DNA of 26,292 bases, taken from the IMG/VR virus record IMGVR_UViG_3300031952_000118, positions 1 to 26,292 of that record; one strand, given 5' to 3'. This DNA comes from a virus. The notes under the pieces are model-generated. The model saw only the letters and a program-made list of their open reading frames with translations, did no database searches and was not told the origin of the DNA. This document shows positions 25,798-26,292 of the stretch, piece after piece; position 1 is the stretch's first letter; every line of letters begins with the position of its first letter. The position numbers were made by a program, and so were the translations under genes.

Positions 25798-26292
25798 TTA
25801 AAAATCATCCGTGAATGATAATGTTTCGTTCAATTTAGCTTTTTGGTATTCCATAGTCCTTGATTCAAAGAAATTACCTTTTGTTTCTACCGCAATTTGT
25901 TCCATAAATTTAAATGGTTGTTCCACATTAAATTCTTTTTTACATCCAAGTTTAAGTAATAAACCATCAGTAACAAATTCAAGATATTGTTTCATTAGGT
26001 TTGAATTCATTCCAATTAAAGATATCGGTAATGACTCAAGAATGAATTCTTTCTCAATATCCAATGCGGATAATAAAATTTCTCTAATTCTTTTTTCACT
26101 TGGTTTGTTCTCTATGTGATTATTTAATAAATGAATTGCAAAGTCACAGTGTAAGTTCTCGTCTTTGAAAATCAAAGTGTTCGCATTACATAGTCCTTGT
26201 AAAATACCTCGAGATTTTAACCAAAAAATAGCACAGAACGAACCTGAAAAGAAAATGCCTTCAACTGCCGCAAAAGCAATTAATCTCTCTTC
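25798..26292 (-). CDS. nrdB: Class Ia ribonucleotide reductase, beta subunit (5' end beyond window)
   Basis: Only the last 164 residues are inside the window; the reading frame is open at the right edge. The sequence [20 protein letters not shown] and then [10 protein letters not shown] contains three of the carboxylate/histidine ligands of the di-iron site: the Glu of VEG, and the Glu and His of DENLH. These correspond to E204, E238 and H241 of the E. coli enzyme. The region [13 protein letters not shown] and the ending SFTDDF resemble eukaryote-type beta subunits, where the C-terminal tail docks onto the alpha subunit. The protein houses the tyrosyl or metal radical cofactor; the N-terminal ligands and radical Tyr lie outside the window. 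It is transcribed just before nrdA. Confidence 0.95.
   Translation of the reverse strand, partial: EERLIAFAAVEGIFFSGSFCAIFWLKSRGILQGLCNANTLIFKDENLHCDFAIHLLNNHIENKPSEKRIREILLSALDIEKEFILESLPISLIGMNSNLMKQYLEFVTDGLLLKLGCKKEFNVEQPFKFMEQIAVETKGNFFESRTMEYQKAKLNETLSFTDDF

Noticed and set aside
25811-26119. 102-residue plus-strand ORF
   Set aside because: It is antisense to the well-conserved nrdB reading frame and has no upstream signal or recognisable protein pattern.

Overview
The window is a densely packed, AT-rich stretch of a large tailed phage with a contractile, T4-like baseplate. Two genes are recognisable T4-type baseplate wedge proteins (gp25 and gp6). A phage-type nrdB/nrdA pair lies directly upstream of them. 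Several signs point to a host in the Bacteroidota, possibly a gliding flavobacterium-like organism: SprB-like Ig/PKD-type repeats in the fibre proteins, eukaryote-type class I ribonucleotide reductase as is common in that phylum, and no visible Shine-Dalgarno cores before the start codons. TAA, TAG and TGA all occur as stops, so the standard bacterial code fits.

All genes but one lie on the minus strand and read from right to left. On the right (26292-23355) are the end of nrdB and all of nrdA, closed by a strong Rho-independent terminator at 23300-23330. Next is the baseplate block: gp25 (23256-22798), gp6 (22791-20953), a 1794-residue protein with a carboxypeptidase-regulatory-like N-terminal domain and an internal hydrophobic segment (20881-15497), and three further virion-type proteins (15494-11725), the last with a PKD domain. 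A decayed HNH endonuclease (11707-11551) sits between that gene and a 302-residue protein. A 1006-residue baseplate or tail protein follows. The left part is the adhesion block: an 848-residue fibre with about seven SprB-like repeats, a putative glycosyltransferase, a 448-residue fibre with two SprB-like repeats, and a fibre or collar-type protein that runs off the left edge after 813 residues.

The only plus-strand gene is a 58-residue ORF (4895-5071) between the 848-residue fibre and the glycosyltransferase.

The block reads as a tail module: wedge proteins build the baseplate, the large proteins are likely peripheral baseplate or tail-tip components, and the repeat proteins are likely host-binding fibres. 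The glycosyltransferase may modify either the fibres, which carry Thr-rich and Pro-Thr linkers, or a host or phage surface glycan. The ribonucleotide reductase supplies dNTPs for replication. The most interesting observations are a TATTTAT box before nearly every gene that has its own upstream gap (including the plus-strand one), a domain shared by the C-terminal parts of two neighbouring tail proteins, a membrane-like segment inside a giant baseplate-region protein, and the HNH remnant. No tRNA, CRISPR array, insertion sequence or origin was recognised.
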